Assembly: GCA_040218145.1 (NCBI GenBank)
Contig: JAVJQK010000014.1
Location: forward strand, 1 to 64,000
Origin: Sandaracinaceae bacterium
GTDB taxonomy: Bacteria > Myxococcota_A > Polyangia > Polyangiales > Sandaracinaceae
Reading direction: 5' to 3'
DNA length: 64,000 nt
The notes beneath the pieces are model-generated. The model saw nothing but the letters and a program-made list of their open reading frames with translations. It was not told the origin of the DNA and made no database searches. The position numbers and the translations under genes were made by a program. Below are positions 36,556 through 44,473 of this stretch, one piece after another; position 1 is the first letter of the stretch, and each line of letters starts with the position of its first letter.

Positions 36556-36906
36556 ATGGCAGATTCCATCGTGAACAAGGTCGGACGGCGGCACTCGCTT
36601 CGCGTCCTCGGCGTCGGCGGGCTCTCCGCCGTCGGGCTCCTCTCGCTCGTCGGCTGCGGCGGTGAAGAGGAAGGCGGCGGCGGCGAGTGCACGGGCGAGG
36701 TCGACGCTCAGTCCCAGCAGCTGCGCCAGACCCTGCAGTACGTCGAGCAGTCGACGCAGGAGGGCAAGTGGTGCCACAACTGCGTTCAGTACACGGCCGG
36801 GACGCACGGCGCGTGCGGCAGCTGCACCGTCTTCACCGGCCCGGTGCAGCCCGACGGGTACTGCCTGAGCTGGGCCGCGATGCCCGAAGCCCCCGCCGAG
36901 GGCTGA
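36556..36906 (+). CDS. HiPIP-type high-potential iron-sulfur lipoprotein
   Basis: 116 residues from the ATG at 36556, with AAGGA six bases upstream; an ATG two codons earlier is the alternative. A Tat-like leader (GRRHSLRVLGVGGLSAVGLL) ends in the lipobox LVGC. The mature C-terminus has the HiPIP pattern: C-x2-C (CHNC), a third Cys in GACGSCTVF and the last in GYCLSW, with the usual QYVEQS helix in front. There are five Cys in this region, so which of CGSC ligates the 4Fe-4S cluster is open. Electron carrier outside the inner membrane. Confidence 0.85.
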   Translation: MADSIVNKVGRRHSLRVLGVGGLSAVGLLSLVGCGGEEEGGGGECTGEVDAQSQQLRQTLQYVEQSTQEGKWCHNCVQYTAGTHGACGSCTVFTGPVQPDGYCLSWAAMPEAPAEG

Positions 36907-36912
36907 GCGAGC

Positions 36913-38310
36913 TCAGCGGCTCATGATCGCGTCGCGCACGCTCTCGAGCGGCGCGGCGCGGAGCCGGCCTCCGCGGCCCACGCCGAGCCTCTCCAGCAGC
37001 GCCGCGGTCGGCGGGAACGCCACGCGCCGCGCGTAGGTGTCGCGCAGCGGGCCGAGCACCGGGGCGTCGAAGGAGCGGTCGAGGAGCGCGGTCAGCCGCT
37101 CGCTCCGCCACACGCCGCGCCCGCCTCGCCACGTGCGCGCGCCCCGCCGCAGCGCCTCGTCCAGCGACGACCCTCGCTGGCGCAGGGCCACGTCCGCCTC
37201 GAGCGCGAACGCGGTCCCCGCCCAGTAGACGCGCTGGTAAGCGTAGGTGCGGTGCATGTTCTCCGCCTCGACCGCGAGCGCGTCTCGCTCGCGACCGCGG
37301 GCGCCGCGTCGGAATCCGTCACGCAGCGCAGCCCAGGCCTGCTGCGGGCTCTGGACCCCCATCCGAGCCTGCAACACCTCTTGATAGTACGTGGCGAGAC
37401 CCTCGTAGAGCCAGGCGTCCTCTTGCACCATCGGCGGCAGCTGCAGATGCGACAGCTCGTGCCAGGTCACCCAGCTCTCGCGCAGCGCGTCGGCGCTCGA
37501 GTGTCGTCCGACGATGAAGCCGACCGAGCAGCCGCCGCCTCTGCGCACCATGCCGAAGCCGACGCCGCTCCCGTCGCCGGGCGCGAAGACGATCAGGAGG
37601 TTCGAGACCGGGAACCGCCCTTGCACCGTGGAGACGCCCTCGATCGCGGTGCGCAGCCACGCGGTCGTGTCCTCCGCCGTGAAGTCCCAGCCGTCCCCGA
37701 GCCGGACGAGCTCCGCGTCGACCCCATGCGAGGAGACGCGGATGGGCTCGAAGCGGCCGAACGCGACGAAGGCCGGGCGACGGAACGCGGAGCGGTTCAG
37801 GCGGTAGCCGTCTCCTTCGCGTGGCCAGGGCGCCGCGACCCGGAGGCCATCGGGCAGATCGAAGCGGATCGTCGCGTGCTCGGGCGGCCTGCGGCGCGAG
37901 CGCCAGAGCCAAGCGCCCTGCGAGCCGACGAAGTCGACGCCTTGGCGGTTGGAGAAGCGCGACGCGCGGCGCGCCTGGTCGAGGTCGACGCGGTAGGTGA
38001 GGCAGTCGCCGTCGGAGAGCCCCGAGGTGTCGATGCGACCGCGACGGACCGTGAGCGCCTGCGCCCCCTTGCGGGCGTCGAGCAGCGCGGGGCCCGCGCG
38101 GTCGATCCCGGGGCCGAGCGACCGGGGAGGCGCGCCGGCGAAGCAGACCTCCACCGTCATGCGCTCGAGGGCGGCGTCGGTGCGGACCCGGTAGCGGACC
38201 TCGGCCGCGTCGTCCTCCTCGTCTGCGGCGCTCCGGATCGGCGCGACCGCGAGCCCGAGCGCGATCAGGGAGAGCCAGGGCAAGCTTCGACGAACGCGCA
38301 CGTGCCTCAT
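36913..38310 (-). CDS. Secreted gluzincin metallopeptidase-like protein
   Basis: 465 residues from the ATG at 38310, which begins a signal peptide (SLPWLSLIALGLAVAP). Beta-rich N-terminal domains are followed by a zinc site WHELSH (HExxH) and YEGLATYYQ, whose Glu fits the third ligand of the M1/M61 (gluzincin) clan. It resembles M61 glycyl-aminopeptidase-type proteins. The substrate is unknown. Confidence 0.82.
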   Translation of the reverse strand: MRHVRVRRSLPWLSLIALGLAVAPIRSAADEEDDAAEVRYRVRTDAALERMTVEVCFAGAPPRSLGPGIDRAGPALLDARKGAQALTVRRGRIDTSGLSDGDCLTYRVDLDQARRASRFSNRQGVDFVGSQGAWLWRSRRRPPEHATIRFDLPDGLRVAAPWPREGDGYRLNRSAFRRPAFVAFGRFEPIRVSSHGVDAELVRLGDGWDFTAEDTTAWLRTAIEGVSTVQGRFPVSNLLIVFAPGDGSGVGFGMVRRGGGCSVGFIVGRHSSADALRESWVTWHELSHLQLPPMVQEDAWLYEGLATYYQEVLQARMGVQSPQQAWAALRDGFRRGARGRERDALAVEAENMHRTYAYQRVYWAGTAFALEADVALRQRGSSLDEALRRGARTWRGGRGVWRSERLTALLDRSFDAPVLGPLRDTYARRVAFPPTAALLERLGVGRGGRLRAAPLESVRDAIMSR

Positions 38311-38513
38311 CCTAGGCCGTGGAGCGTGAGCGTCGAGCGGCATGCCTTGGCACGGGCCTTCAGCCCGACCGCGGCGTCTTCGAGACAGGTTGGCGCGATC
38401 ACCGTGGGGACGACCCGGCCATCTCCCGAAATCATTTGGTTTTGTGGAGCGTGAAGAGCGACGGCACGAGAGCTGCTCTACCGTGTCCGGACCTCTGTGG
38501 GATGGAGACGACG

Positions 38514-40172
38514 ATGAGAACCCTGACCCTCGCCACGCTGGGCGCCGCGACGGCCGCCGCCGCGCTGCTCTCGGCCACCCCGACCGCGCACGCGTGCGGC
38601 GGCTTCTTCTGTAACCGCCAGGCGATCGACCAGTCGGGCGAGAACATCGCCTTCATCTACAACGACGACGGCACGGTCACGACGGTCGTGCAGATCCTCT
38701 ATCAGGGCCCGTCGGAGGAGTTCGCGTGGATCCTGCCGATCCCCGCCGAGCCCACGGTCGACGTCGGCACCGACGCGCTCTTCCAGGCGCTCGCGCGGCA
38801 GACCACCCCGCGCTTCGTGACGCGCACCGAGATCCACGGGACCTGTCGCAACGAGCCGGGCTGCTACGACCACTGGGCCCGTGACGACGCCGACGGCCCG
38901 ATGGCGGGCGGCGGGTTCGCCGACGCGGGCGTCGCCCCGCCGGCCGGAGAGGTCGACGTCCGCTTCCGCGGCAGCGTGGGCCCCTTCGACGTCGCGGTCC
39001 TGCGCGCGGGCGACGCGGACGTCCTCCGCACCTGGCTGACCGACAACGGCTACGAGATCCCGGAGAGCGCGGGAGCGGAGCTGGATCACTACGTCGCGCT
39101 CGACCACTACTTCGTGGCCCTGAAGCTCCTCAAGGATCGCGAGACCGGCGAGATCCAGCCGATCGTGCTCACGAGCGAGAACAACGAGCCCTGCATCCCG
39201 ATCCGGCTCACCCGGATCGCGACCGTGCCGGACATGCCCATCACGGCGTACTTCATCGCCGACCAGCGCGTCCGGCCGCTCAACTTCATGATGGTGCAGC
39301 CCGACCTCGACGACTTCGGCTTGTGGACGGGCGAGACGCGCTACTTCGACGCGGTGACGCGGGCGGTGGACGACGCGGGCGGCCACGCCTTCGTGACCGA
39401 CTACGCGGGCGACGTGCCGACCATCTCGATCGGCATGGACCCGATCGAAGACCTCCGCAGCGTGACCGAGCCCGGGCCGTTCCTGCGGGAGCTGCAGAGC
39501 CGCGGCTTCAACGGCGACTCGCAGCTGCTCGGCATCCTCCTGCGCAACCTGCCGCCGCCGGACGGCTACGACGCGCAGATGTTCTACAACTGCCTCACCC
39601 AGGGCTGGTGCGAGACGGACGCGGACGTCGTGGCGCACCTCGAGGCCGTCGGCTTCGACCCGAACGGGCTCGTCGACGACCTCGACCGGGGCATCGTCGC
39701 GCCGCGCAACCAGGCGCAGGACTGGGTCGACGCGGGTGAGCACCTCACGCGGCTCTTCACCACGATGAGCGCGGACGAGATGGACGAGGACCCGATGTTC
39801 ATGCGCAGCGCCGAGCTCGCGCGCGAGCACTCCAACGTGCACGAGGCGGTGCAGCACGTGGACTGCAGCGAGGAGTACTTCCGCTGGACCGCGCCCACCC
39901 GCCTGGTGCTCCCGAGCGGGCGCGAGCGCGTGTTGCAAGAGGGCGTGCCGTACTACGGCAGCGACGACGAGTACTGCGAGGACCGCTACGGCGGCGACTT
40001 CCGCCCGGGCATGCCCACCGAGCGCCTGCGTGAGGTCTCGGACGAGCGTGGGGTGACGCCGGGCGGCGGCGCGCTCTGCAGCGCCTCGCCCGTCAGCACC
40101 GGCTTCGGCGCGGCGGCCCTGCTCGGGCTCGGCGCCGCGGCCCTCTTCTGGCGTCGCCGCAAGTCGGCCTGA
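38514..40172 (+). CDS. DUF2330-family protein with C-terminal membrane anchor
   Basis: 552 residues from the ATG at 38514, with GGAG five bases upstream. The signal peptide ends in HA and the mature protein starts CGGFFCN, the DUF2330 hallmark. About 500 residues of DUF2330 follow (EEFAWILPIPAEP and VRPLNFMMVQPD). The tail has a Cys, a hydrophobic segment (GAAALLGLGAAALFW) and RRRKSA, a MYXO-CTERM-like sorting signal. The function is unknown; predicted on the cell surface. Confidence 0.88.
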   Translation: MRTLTLATLGAATAAAALLSATPTAHACGGFFCNRQAIDQSGENIAFIYNDDGTVTTVVQILYQGPSEEFAWILPIPAEPTVDVGTDALFQALARQTTPRFVTRTEIHGTCRNEPGCYDHWARDDADGPMAGGGFADAGVAPPAGEVDVRFRGSVGPFDVAVLRAGDADVLRTWLTDNGYEIPESAGAELDHYVALDHYFVALKLLKDRETGEIQPIVLTSENNEPCIPIRLTRIATVPDMPITAYFIADQRVRPLNFMMVQPDLDDFGLWTGETRYFDAVTRAVDDAGGHAFVTDYAGDVPTISIGMDPIEDLRSVTEPGPFLRELQSRGFNGDSQLLGILLRNLPPPDGYDAQMFYNCLTQGWCETDADVVAHLEAVGFDPNGLVDDLDRGIVAPRNQAQDWVDAGEHLTRLFTTMSADEMDEDPMFMRSAELAREHSNVHEAVQHVDCSEEYFRWTAPTRLVLPSGRERVLQEGVPYYGSDDEYCEDRYGGDFRPGMPTERLREVSDERGVTPGGGALCSASPVSTGFGAAALLGLGAAALFWRRRKSA

Positions 40173-40195
40173 CGCACTCCAGCCCTCACTCCGAC

Positions 40196-40228
40196 GGCGC
40201 CTTCACCAATCGCAGGTTGAAGGCGCCG
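40196..40228. terminator. Hairpin between convergent genes
   Basis: A 10-bp stem GGCGCCTTCA/TGAAGGCGCC with a 13-base loop sits between the convergent DUF2330 and SprA-like genes. It could stop transcription from both sides. No T-tract. Confidence 0.4.
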
Positions 40229-40265
40229 TTCTGCGTCGCGCCGTAGATGCGAACCCCGCGGATCC

Positions 40266-40949
40266 TCAGCGGCTGTGACCCTGACCGCAGTCGCCACAGG
40301 CGGTGATGTCGAGGGTCGCGGTGGGGACCTCGGGGGTCGACGCCTTCTGGTAGGCGCCGGCCGCGCGGCTCGCGGCGGGGTCGCCCGACTCCTCGGCCTC
40401 TGCCGTGCTGGCCTTCTCCTCGACCATCTCGGCCCGCAGCCGGGCGATCTTGGCCCGCGCCTGCGCGGCGACCTTGCGGTCCTGCCCCGAAGGCTGCGCG
40501 GGCGCCATGGCCGCGCGCGCGACCTGCTCGAGCTTCTGCAGCGAGCCTCGGGTGTCGCCCTCGATCTCGCTGGTGTCGATGGACACCTCGCCCGACACCG
40601 CGTAGCGCTTGCCGTCCGGGCCGGTCTCGTAGCCGTAGCTCGGCGCGCCCGCGTGGGCGCCGCCCGACGCGGCGTGCGCCTGCTCGTGCGCGCGCACCTC
40701 GGCGTCGCGCTTCTTCAGCCGCTCCACCTCGCGCTGCTCCTTCGAGGTCAGCGCCTCTCCTTCGGGTCCCTCGGCCGCGGCCTGCGGGTTGACCCGACCG
40801 CCGTCCACCGGCGCGCGCTGCCCGGCCTCCGAGCCGACCTCGGTGCTCGGCATCGGGGCGGCTTGTTCGGGCGCCGTCTGGGCGCGCTGCGGGGCGAAGA
40901 GGCGAGGGGACAGAGAGTGGATCACGGATGACCTCCAACCGTGATCCAT
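40266..40949 (-). CDS. SprA-family putative metalloprotease-like protein
   Basis: 227 residues, with no signal peptide. The centre carries the SprA-related signature RAHEQAHAASGG, GYETGPDGKRYAVSGEVSID. The flanks are Ala/Gln/Glu-rich and coiled. The HEQAH resembles a zinc site, but activity has not been shown for the family. A CGDCG pair lies near the C-terminus. Confidence 0.85.
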   Translation of the reverse strand: MDHGWRSSVIHSLSPRLFAPQRAQTAPEQAAPMPSTEVGSEAGQRAPVDGGRVNPQAAAEGPEGEALTSKEQREVERLKKRDAEVRAHEQAHAASGGAHAGAPSYGYETGPDGKRYAVSGEVSIDTSEIEGDTRGSLQKLEQVARAAMAPAQPSGQDRKVAAQARAKIARLRAEMVEEKASTAEAEESGDPAASRAAGAYQKASTPEVPTATLDITACGDCGQGHSR

Positions 40950-40958
40950 CGGATGGCC

Positions 40959-42890
40959 TCAGCCGGACTTGAGCGTGGTCTCGATTTGGAACAGCTCGGA
41001 CAACTTCTCGCGCAGGGCCTTCGGCGTGAACGGCTTCTCGAGGAAGAGCGCGCCTTGCGCGATCAGGGCCTCCACCTCGGGATCCACGCTGTAGCCGCTC
41101 GCGAGGAGGACGCGGGCCTCGGGGTCGCGCGCGCGGATTCGCTCGAAGGCGGCGCGGCCACCGCCCTTCGGCATGACGAGGTCGAGCACGACGCCGTCGG
41201 GCTGGTGCGTGAAGTAGGCCGACACGCCGCTGTCCACGCCGTCGGCCTCGAAGACGCGGTAGCCCGATCGCTCCAGCAGGCGCCGCACGACGGTCCGGAC
41301 GACCTTCTCGTCGTCGACGATCAGGACCGATCGCGCGGGCGCCTCCTCCGCGCCCGGGCGACGACGACGATCGGGCTTCTCGCGTGAGCGCGGGAGCAGC
41401 ACCCGCATGGTCGTGCCCTCGCCGAGCGCCGACTCCGCGACGATGGTCCCGCCGTGGCCGCGCACGATCCCGTGCGCCGCCGCGAGCCCCAACCCCCTGC
41501 CGCCCCCCATGGGCTTGGTCGTGAAGAAGGGCTCGAAGACGCGCTGCCGCGTCGCCTCGTCCATGCCGCGCCCCTGGTCGACGACGGCGAGCTCGACGTA
41601 GGCGCCCGCCGCCACCTCCTCGCCGGGGCCGACCTCCCGGTCTCGGGCCTCGACGCGGATGGCGCCTCCGCCGCTCGCGTCGGCCGCGTTCATCAGCAGG
41701 TTGTGAAACACCCGCTCGAGCTGGCCGCGATCGCCGCGCACCACGCGAGGCTCGGGGCCCAGCCGGACCTCGAAGGAGACCCCCGGGTGACTCCGTCCGA
41801 GCGCCCGCGTGACGTCGTCCAGGAGCGCGGCGACCTCGAACGGCCGCACCTCGTAGCGACCGCGGCGCGCGTACCCGAGCAGCTCGCGGGTCAGCACGGC
41901 CGCGCCCTGCACGAGCTCCTGCAGCTCCTGGAAGTAGCCGTGCGCCCGCTCGCTCTCGTGCGCGTCCTCGAGGCCCAGCGCGACGGTCCCCTGCATGGCC
42001 ATCAGCAGGTTGTTGAACTCGTGCGCGACCCCGCCCGCCAGGGTCCCCAGGGCCTCGAGGCGGTGCTTGCGCGTCAGCTCGATCTCGAGGCGCCGACGCT
42101 CCTCCTCGGAGCGCTGCTGCGCGGTCACGTCGACGATCACGCCGGCGAAGTGGGTGACCGCCCCGGCCTCGTCCCGGACCGGGCTCGAGATGGCGTGGAC
42201 CCACCGCCACTCGTCGCGGTCCGGGTGCCACACGCGCATGATCTCGCTGAAGCGTCGCGACGAGCGGGCGGCGTCCGCGTTCGCGTCTCTCACCCGCTCG
42301 GCGTCCTCGGGATGAATGTGCTCGAACCAGCGCTCGAAGGGCGCGTCGGCCGCCACCCCGAGGACGCTCGTCAGCGAGGGGCTGACCATGTCGACCTCGG
42401 CGTGGTGGTCCTCGGAGACGACGCGCAGTCGGTAGACCACGAAGTCCGCCGCGCTCTCGAGCACCGCCTGGAAGCTCGCCTCCAGCCTCGCGTGCTCGGC
42501 CTCGAGCTCGGCCAGCTCGGTGGCGTCCTGGAACGTCTGCACGATGAGTCCGCTCGCGAGCACGATGGGCGGCATGACCCGGAGGTGACGATGCTGCCCG
42601 TCACCGCCCTCGACGCGGATCGACACGGGCGCGGGCGCCACGCCGTGCGTCTGGGCGTGCTCGACCGCGCGGCAGAGCGCGGAGCGCCCCATCTCCTCGC
42701 CGAAGAGCTTGGCGCCGACGTCGGCGACGGTGCGGAGCGCGGAGGGAGGGTAGCCGAGCAGCCTGGACGCCTCCTCGGAGACGTGCACGACGTCCTGCGC
42801 ACCGTGCACGACGACGCCCAGCTTGGACGCCTCCAGGAACGCGCGCAGATCGTCGCTCAGACCGGCTCTCTCGCTCACCCTACCCCGCAC
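40959..42890 (-). CDS. PAS-PAS hybrid histidine kinase
   Basis: 643 residues from a GTG; another GTG at 42878, four codons later, is equally possible. Two PAS domains (about 12-125 and 135-265; the second has the HPEDAERV and DEWRWVHA features) are followed by HisKA with the His in GGVAHEFNN, a HATPase_c with NLLMNAADAS, DQGRGM and GRGLGLAA, and a receiver with the acidic IVDDE and phospho-acceptor Asp in VVLDLVMPKG. No membrane segment: a cytosolic sensor, possibly of redox state or small ligands. Confidence 0.92.
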   Translation of the reverse strand: MRGRVSERAGLSDDLRAFLEASKLGVVVHGAQDVVHVSEEASRLLGYPPSALRTVADVGAKLFGEEMGRSALCRAVEHAQTHGVAPAPVSIRVEGGDGQHRHLRVMPPIVLASGLIVQTFQDATELAELEAEHARLEASFQAVLESAADFVVYRLRVVSEDHHAEVDMVSPSLTSVLGVAADAPFERWFEHIHPEDAERVRDANADAARSSRRFSEIMRVWHPDRDEWRWVHAISSPVRDEAGAVTHFAGVIVDVTAQQRSEEERRRLEIELTRKHRLEALGTLAGGVAHEFNNLLMAMQGTVALGLEDAHESERAHGYFQELQELVQGAAVLTRELLGYARRGRYEVRPFEVAALLDDVTRALGRSHPGVSFEVRLGPEPRVVRGDRGQLERVFHNLLMNAADASGGGAIRVEARDREVGPGEEVAAGAYVELAVVDQGRGMDEATRQRVFEPFFTTKPMGGGRGLGLAAAHGIVRGHGGTIVAESALGEGTTMRVLLPRSREKPDRRRRPGAEEAPARSVLIVDDEKVVRTVVRRLLERSGYRVFEADGVDSGVSAYFTHQPDGVVLDLVMPKGGGRAAFERIRARDPEARVLLASGYSVDPEVEALIAQGALFLEKPFTPKALREKLSELFQIETTLKSG

Positions 42891-42996
42891 GTTGGTCGAA
42901 TCATCGAGCCCCCCGGTGGCGAGACCCGCTCCATGGGGCTCTCATCTCGGGACGTCCAGCCCTTGCGTCGCGCGACGCGATGCACAGCTTCAGAAC

Positions 42997-43902
42997 GTGC
43001 CTGGGATCATAGCTCGAAACCGCTTCGCCAACCTGGCGCGCTCTGGACTCATTCTGACCGCGATGGTCGGCGTGCTGGCCGGGCTCGGCTGGCTCTTCGG
43101 CGGCGCGACGGGCGTGCTCTGGAGCGTCGCGTTCGCGGTGGTCCTCGCCGCGCTGCTCCCCTCGCCCTCGCCCGCGCGCTGGCTGCGCGCGAGCGGCGCC
43201 CGACCCCTGCACCGGTTCGAGCTCTTCGATCTGCAGCGCGCGGTCGCGACGCTCGCGCGCGACGCGGGGCTCGAGCGCGCGCCGACAATCTACCTGGTGC
43301 CGATCCCCGGCCCGCAGGCGTTCGCGGCGGAGAGCGGCGACGAGCGCGCGATCGGCGTCTCCCCGTCGCTCCTGCGCCTGCTCACGCCCCGCGAGGTGGT
43401 CGCGGTGATCGCGCACGAGCTGAGCCACCTGCGGCACCGGGACCTGTGGGTGATGCGCCTCGCGGAGACGGTGCGCCGCCTCACCTCCTCGATGAGCACG
43501 GTGGGCTGGGTGCTGCTGCTGCTGAGCGTGCCGTTCCTCCTCGTGGGCGAGGTGACGCTCCCGTGGCTCCCGATCCTCGCGCTCGCGATCGCGCCGCGGC
43601 TCGTCGCCATGCTCTCGCTCGCCCTGTCCCGCTCGCGGGAGCTGGACGCCGACGTCGGCGCGGTCGCGCTGACGGGCGATCCCATGGGCCTCGCGCGCGC
43701 GCTCGTGAAGATCGAGGCGAGCCAGCGCGGCCCCTGGTGGGCGCGGCTCTTCACGTTCGAGATCCCCGAGTCGCTCCGCACGCACCCGAGCACACGGGAG
43801 CGCGTGGTGCGCCTGGAGGAGATGGCCGCGGCCCCGCGTCGCCGCCCGGTCCGCGGCCGGAACGTGGTCGAGCCGATCTGGCGTCGCGCGAGAGAGAGCT
43901 GA
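42997..43902 (+). CDS. M48-family zinc metalloprotease (HtpX-like)
   Basis: 301 residues from a GTG at 42997. Two N-terminal TMs (about 13-55) are followed by the catalytic VIAHELSHLRHRDL (HExxH) and two more hydrophobic segments (about 168-207). The third zinc ligand is probably the Glu in SRELDADVGAVALTG. This is the HtpX layout: an inner-membrane protease for damaged proteins. Upstream frame without a start extends to 42823 but adds nothing convincing. Confidence 0.88.
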   Translation: MPGIIARNRFANLARSGLILTAMVGVLAGLGWLFGGATGVLWSVAFAVVLAALLPSPSPARWLRASGARPLHRFELFDLQRAVATLARDAGLERAPTIYLVPIPGPQAFAAESGDERAIGVSPSLLRLLTPREVVAVIAHELSHLRHRDLWVMRLAETVRRLTSSMSTVGWVLLLLSVPFLLVGEVTLPWLPILALAIAPRLVAMLSLALSRSRELDADVGAVALTGDPMGLARALVKIEASQRGPWWARLFTFEIPESLRTHPSTRERVVRLEEMAAAPRRRPVRGRNVVEPIWRRARES

Positions 43903-43905
43903 GGC

Positions 43906-44343
43906 TCAGCCAGGGCTCGGGAGCAGCTCGGCGAAGGCCAGGGCGACCCGCGAGTACTCGTCGGCGACGGCCAGCACCGCGCCCCGGAGCTCCGGCAGAT
44001 CCATCGTCTCGGTGATCTGGGAGTGGAAGACGCGCAGGGTCGAGCCCTGATCCTCCTCGTCGAGCCCCCAGTGTCCGAAGATGACGTCGGCGTTGCGCTG
44101 CAGCGCGAGGATGAGCAGCGGCATCTTCTCGGCGTCGTTCTCGGGCAGCCGGAGCCCCCCGCTCGAGAACTCGAGCACCTCTTTGCCGTGCATCTCACCG
44201 CACGCGCGCACGAAGACGTCGACCCCGGGCGCGTCGTCCATCGGCACGCTGATCTTCACGTGGGTGCCGTCGGTCGGATCCACCTCGGTGAACCCGAGGT
44301 CGCGCGCCATCGTGGTCACCTGCTCGACGAAGGGCTCGCTCAC
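43906..44343 (-). CDS. YbjN-like domain protein
   Basis: 145 residues from a GTG at 44343. It looks like the YbjN / type III secretion chaperone-like fold: HVKISVPMDDAPGVDVFV, a central LPLLILAL helix (MPLLILALQRNADVIFGHWG) and a final helix around residue 110-140. No signal peptide. It lies convergent with the M48 protease, and their stop codons share one palindrome. Confidence 0.65.
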   Translation of the reverse strand: MSEPFVEQVTTMARDLGFTEVDPTDGTHVKISVPMDDAPGVDVFVRACGEMHGKEVLEFSSGGLRLPENDAEKMPLLILALQRNADVIFGHWGLDEEDQGSTLRVFHSQITETMDLPELRGAVLAVADEYSRVALAFAELLPSPG

Positions 44344-44473
44344 GAGGCGGACTCTATCGGCTGGGGCCCCGCCACGGCAACGCCGATGGTGTGCGGTTCT
44401 TCTGACAACGGCGCCGAAGTGCGATAGGCATGGCGGTTCGAGGTCCGGGGCGGCCTTCGGGGAACCGACACGC

